26,006 bases of DNA from JAXHUM01 sp034189325 (lineage in GTDB: Bacteria; Desulfobacterota; DSM-4660; Desulfatiglandales; Desulfatiglandaceae): contig JAXHUM010000053.1 of NCBI GenBank assembly GCA_034189325.1, positions 1 through 26,006 of the forward strand, given 5' to 3'. The notes under the pieces are model-generated. The model saw only the letters and a list, made by a program, of their open reading frames with translations. It ran no database searches and was not told the DNA's origin. Position numbers and translations under genes: made by a program. How positions within the stretch are numbered: position 1 is the first letter of the stretch; each line of letters opens with the position of its first letter. Positions 23,130-26,006 of the stretch are shown here, piece by piece.

Positions 23130-24590
23130 CTATTCTTGCATTCTCAAGGTTGCGTAGTGGGCTGATCGACCTCGTTTGATCAAGAGAAGGATCGTATCTC
23201 CCTCTTTGAATTCACGGATCTTTTCGTAATAGGTCTCAAGAGTCTTGATCGGGACCTGATCCACCTCAAGGATGATGTCCCCGGCCCTCAAACCCGCCTC
23301 AGCCGCAGGCGTGTCTTTTTCGACCTGGACGATAACAAGTCCTGCCGCCAAGGGCAGCCGGAAAGTCCTCGCTAGTTGAGGGTTGATCTCTTCGACTTTC
23401 ATGCCGAGGTCCGGATCTTCCTGACGTGTGAAGGCGGCCTCGCTTTTCTCTTCAAGTTCACCGACCTTTACTTTGAGACTCTTCTTCTTGCCGTTCCGAA
23501 TGATTTCCACATTGACCTTTTTCCCCACAGGAGTGGAAGCTACTGCATAGGGAAGATCGTGCATTTCCCTGATCTCTTTTCCTCCAAAAGAGACAATCAC
23601 ATCTCCCCGTTCAATCCCCGCCTTATCCGCCGGACCCTCTTCCGACACATCCGCAACCAGGGCCCCCCTATCGTCTTTAAGGCCCAGTTTTTCCATTAAT
23701 TCAGGGGTAATCTTCTGGATCATCACACCAAGCCACCCTCTGACGACCTTTCCTTCCTTGAGTTGGGGCAGAAGGTCCTTGGCCATATTGACGGGAATAG
23801 CGAAGCCAATGCCTACGCTGCCGCCGCTTTGAGAGAAAATAGCCGTGTTTATCCCAATCACTTCCCCTGCCGTGTTCAAAAGAGGGCCTCCGCTGTTGCC
23901 GGGATTGATTGGGGCGTCGGTTTGGATAAAATTATCATAAGCTCCGGCACCTATCTGCCTGTATTTGGCGCTTACTATACCTGCGGTGATGGAATTTCCA
24001 AGGCCAAAGGGGTTTCCAATAGCCACCACCCAGTCACCCACTTCAAGTTCGTCGGAATCACCGAAGGGAAGCGGTTCCAAGGGAGTGTCGGCCTTGATAC
24101 GGATGAGAGCAAGATCGGTCTTTGAATCGCGTCCCACAATCGTGGCGATAAACTCCCTGTTATCGGATAATCGGACGTTTATTTCGTCCGCCTTTTCAAC
24201 AACATGGTTGTTTGTGAGAATGAACCCGTCCTTATCGATGATCAGACCGGACCCGAGGCTCCTTTGCTTGAAGTCCTTTGGCATTTGGTCTCTCAGGAAG
24301 CGATCAAAGAAATCACGAAAGGGGTCGTTATTGCCAAAGGGGCCTCGAAAAGAGAAGGGCGTTTCTCTCGACCCCTTTACGACCTTCACGGTGCTGATAT
24401 TGACCACCGACTTGCTTGCCTTTTTGAAAAGACCTGAAAAGGACTCGGGAATATTCAAGGGAGCCGGGCCAGTCTCCGAGGCCATGGCCGACACGGAATC
24501 ATTCAGCGAAGGGGCCACAAAAAGGGAAACGAGGCAAATGAGTGTGACCTTAATCCTCCAAATCCTTACACTATATTTGTCTGATTTCAT
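23130..24590 (-). CDS. Periplasmic serine protease, DegP/HtrA family
   Basis: Envelope quality-control protease of 486 residues. The N-terminal hydrophobic signal (about 13-35) ends in SVSA or AMAS, so export is expected. The trypsin-like domain carries His129 in LTNNHVVE, Asp159 in SKTDLALI and Ser233 in NPGNSGGPL, a complete triad. Two PDZ domains follow (about 280-370 and 390-480): GWLGVMIQKI with DKAGIERGDVI, and VIVQVEKDTPAAEAGLRAGDII. The architecture fits DegP, DegQ or MucD, which I cannot separate from sequence alone. The ATG lies four bases after the stop of the DUF1844 gene, with AAGGAG inside that gene's end. Confidence 0.95.
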   Translation of the reverse strand: MKSDKYSVRIWRIKVTLICLVSLFVAPSLNDSVSAMASETGPAPLNIPESFSGLFKKASKSVVNISTVKVVKGSRETPFSFRGPFGNNDPFRDFFDRFLRDQMPKDFKQRSLGSGLIIDKDGFILTNNHVVEKADEINVRLSDNREFIATIVGRDSKTDLALIRIKADTPLEPLPFGDSDELEVGDWVVAIGNPFGLGNSITAGIVSAKYRQIGAGAYDNFIQTDAPINPGNSGGPLLNTAGEVIGINTAIFSQSGGSVGIGFAIPVNMAKDLLPQLKEGKVVRGWLGVMIQKITPELMEKLGLKDDRGALVADVSEEGPADKAGIERGDVIVSFGGKEIREMHDLPYAVASTPVGKKVNVEIIRNGKKKSLKVKVGELEEKSEAAFTRQEDPDLGMKVEEINPQLARTFRLPLAAGLVIVQVEKDTPAAEAGLRAGDIILEVDQVPIKTLETYYEKIREFKEGDTILLLIKRGRSAHYATLRMQE

Positions 24591-24593
24591 GGA

Positions 24594-24992
24594 TTATTCT
24601 CCTTGTTTTGTGGCCTTTACATAACGCCACCGAAGGTCCGTAAGGACATTATCTATAAACTGCTGTTCCTCATCAGTAAGATTGCCCTCGGTCTTTTCTT
24701 TCAGCATCGCAATAGTGTCTATGGTATGTTTGGCAAGTGGCAAGTCCTTCTTTTTCTCGTTCGTCTGCGGGTCGGCTATCTCACCGAAATGAAAAAGTGC
24801 GGTTGAGCTGAGGCTAAAAATAAGAGAAGGAAAATTGACTTCCGGCAGGGGAGGTGCCTTTGCCTCCTCTTTGGCCTCCTTTTTTGGTGCCTCGCCTTCC
24901 TTTGTCTGCTCCGGTGATTTCTCCTTGAGACTACCCTCCTCGTCAAAGGTCCTCCTGTCTTTAATAACGAATCCTTTCTCTTCTTCTGTCAT
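24594..24992 (-). CDS. DUF1844 domain protein
   Basis: Small soluble protein of 132 residues with a charged, Lys/Glu/Pro-rich N-terminal half. The C-terminal DUF1844 domain (about 48-130) has LPEVNFPSLIFSLSSTALFHFGEI, then DLPLAKHTIDTIAMLKEKTEGNLTDEEQQFI and LTDLRWRYV. The function of this family is not known to me. AGGAGA lies six bases before the ATG. It begins 10 bases after the serA stop and ends three bases before the protease gene, so the three are probably co-transcribed. Confidence 0.9.
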   Translation of the reverse strand: MTEEEKGFVIKDRRTFDEEGSLKEKSPEQTKEGEAPKKEAKEEAKAPPLPEVNFPSLIFSLSSTALFHFGEIADPQTNEKKKDLPLAKHTIDTIAMLKEKTEGNLTDEEQQFIDNVLTDLRWRYVKATKQGE

Positions 24993-25002
24993 CGATTCTC
25001 TC

Positions 25003-26006
25003 CTATAATTCTATTGTCTTTACAGAGAAGATGCCCTCCAAATCACAGATTTTTTGAAGCACATCGTCATTAACAACTGAAGTTGTTGTTAAGAGAATGA
25101 CATTCCTCTGTGTCCCCTTCTCTTCACCAACCTGCATGCGGCATATGTTGATACCGTGCCTTCCGAGGGTGGTTCCAATGGAGCCGATGACGCCTGGACT
25201 GTCCTGGTTGTGGATAAGCAGGTTGTGTCCTTCGGGAATGGCCTCCAAGTAAAAGCTGTTGATACGGACGATTCTCGGCATTTCCTTGCCGAAAATGGTT
25301 CCGGAGATCACTGTATCGCCTTCCAGGGTTTTGATAGTCAATGTTATGAGGGTCACGAAATCCTCAGAAGTCTTACTCTTTGACTCGATCACCTTAATCC
25401 CTCTGTTGTTCGCAATATAGGGGGCGTTGACGAAGTTGACATCATCTTTGAGGATAGGGGTCAATAATCCTTTGAGCATCGCGGTAGTCAAGGGAGAAAG
25501 ATCGTATTCGGTTACAGCTCCGCAATAATCTACATGAGCCTCAAGGACAGCGCTTTCAGTGAGTTGGGTCTGCATGGATCCCATTCTTTCCAGGAGCGTT
25601 ACATAGGGTCTCAGAGTATTCATCAGCTCAGCACTGATGGATGGTACATTTACGGCGTTTTTTACAGTGCCGTGGAGCAGGTAGTTCACAATCTGTTCAG
25701 CAACATCAACAGCCACATTATCCTGGGCCTCCTCTGTGGACGCGCCCAAATGGGGGGTGCAAATAAAATTGGGCAGATCCATCGCCCTGATCTTCCCGGG
25801 CGGTTCTTGAATAAATACATCGCAGGCGGCACCGCTGAGGTGTCCTGACTTCAGGGCATCGTAAAGATCCTCTTCATTCACGATCCCTCCCCGAGCACAG
25901 TTGATCAGGGCAGCGCCTTTCTTCATTTTGGCAATGGATTCACGATTAAAAAGATTGGTGGTCTCATCGGTCTTAGGAGTATGAATAGTAATAAAATCGG
26001 CCCTTC
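25003..26006 (-). CDS. serA: D-3-phosphoglycerate dehydrogenase, 5' end cut by window
   Basis: First enzyme of serine synthesis, oxidising 3-phosphoglycerate with NAD+. Only the C-terminal 333 or so codons are in the window; the reading frame runs off the high-coordinate edge with RADFITIHTPKTDET. Visible are the Rossmann catalytic part with LINCARGGIVNEEDL and PPHL-type FICTPHLGASTEEAQ (catalytic Arg and His). An intervening ASB-like domain (about 120-250 of the visible part) follows, then a C-terminal ACT domain beginning HNLLIHNQDSPGVIGSIG. The ASB-plus-ACT form is the long PGDH type; ACT domains often bind serine for feedback inhibition, an inference here. Confidence 0.95.
   Translation of the reverse strand, partial: RADFITIHTPKTDETTNLFNRESIAKMKKGAALINCARGGIVNEEDLYDALKSGHLSGAACDVFIQEPPGKIRAMDLPNFICTPHLGASTEEAQDNVAVDVAEQIVNYLLHGTVKNAVNVPSISAELMNTLRPYVTLLERMGSMQTQLTESAVLEAHVDYCGAVTEYDLSPLTTAMLKGLLTPILKDDVNFVNAPYIANNRGIKVIESKSKTSEDFVTLITLTIKTLEGDTVISGTIFGKEMPRIVRINSFYLEAIPEGHNLLIHNQDSPGVIGSIGTTLGRHGINICRMQVGEEKGTQRNVILLTTTSVVNDDVLQKICDLEGIFSVKTIEL

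Noticed and set aside
1..26006. CRISPR array, insertion sequence, prophage or defence island
   Set aside because: No regularly spaced direct repeats, transposase, integrase or phage motifs were seen; gene density and content are those of ordinary chromosome.

Overview
This window reads as a housekeeping stretch of a Gram-negative chromosome, most likely a deltaproteobacterium (Desulfobacterota). That placement is an inference from gene content and order: LPS export genes, a CarD regulator, a DUF1844 gene beside a DegP-type protease, a short ArgA-like acetyltransferase next to a SPOR protein, and the order ispE-tRNA-Gln-prs-rplY-pth. All 28 protein genes and both tRNA genes lie on the minus strand, so the text below follows transcription from high to low coordinates. 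No spacer without a gene exceeds 300 bases; the longest is about 243 bases (8049-8291).

From 26006 down to about 17600: the 3' part of serA (cut by the window edge), a DUF1844 gene, a periplasmic serine protease with two PDZ domains, ispE, tRNA-Gln(UUG), prs, the CTC/L25 ribosomal protein gene rplY, pth, and a membrane pyrophosphatase (hppA) whose start overlaps the pth stop. The pyrophosphatase has the residues of the K+-dependent class and a glutamate position typical of Na+ pumps.

From about 17400 to 10600: carD, rluD, alr, argS, a SPOR protein, the short acetyltransferase, a TatA/B protein and tatC. Most of these are separated by only a few bases and are probably co-transcribed in parts.

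From about 10450 to 2550: rmuC, kdsA, then lptC-lptA-lptB-rpoN-hpf-ptsN-EIIA(Man)-rimI. This couples LPS core sugar synthesis and LPS transport to sigma-54 and to phosphotransfer regulators. A good sigma-70-like promoter lies before lptC. A nested inverted repeat followed by six T lies between lptB and rpoN.

From 2463 to 1: gap, tpiA, secG and tRNA-Leu(GAG). A promoter-like site before secG fits a start codon 33 bases inside the longest open frame.

I see no mobile element, phage gene, CRISPR array, defence system or foreign-looking island, and no clear undescribed multi-gene system. The most interesting material is non-coding: palindromic spacers that do not look like simple terminators. There are also missing neighbours (no pgk with gap/tpiA, no kdsC/kdsD with kdsA/lptC, no hprK/rapZ/HPr with ptsN/EIIA) and the ion specificity of the pyrophosphatase.
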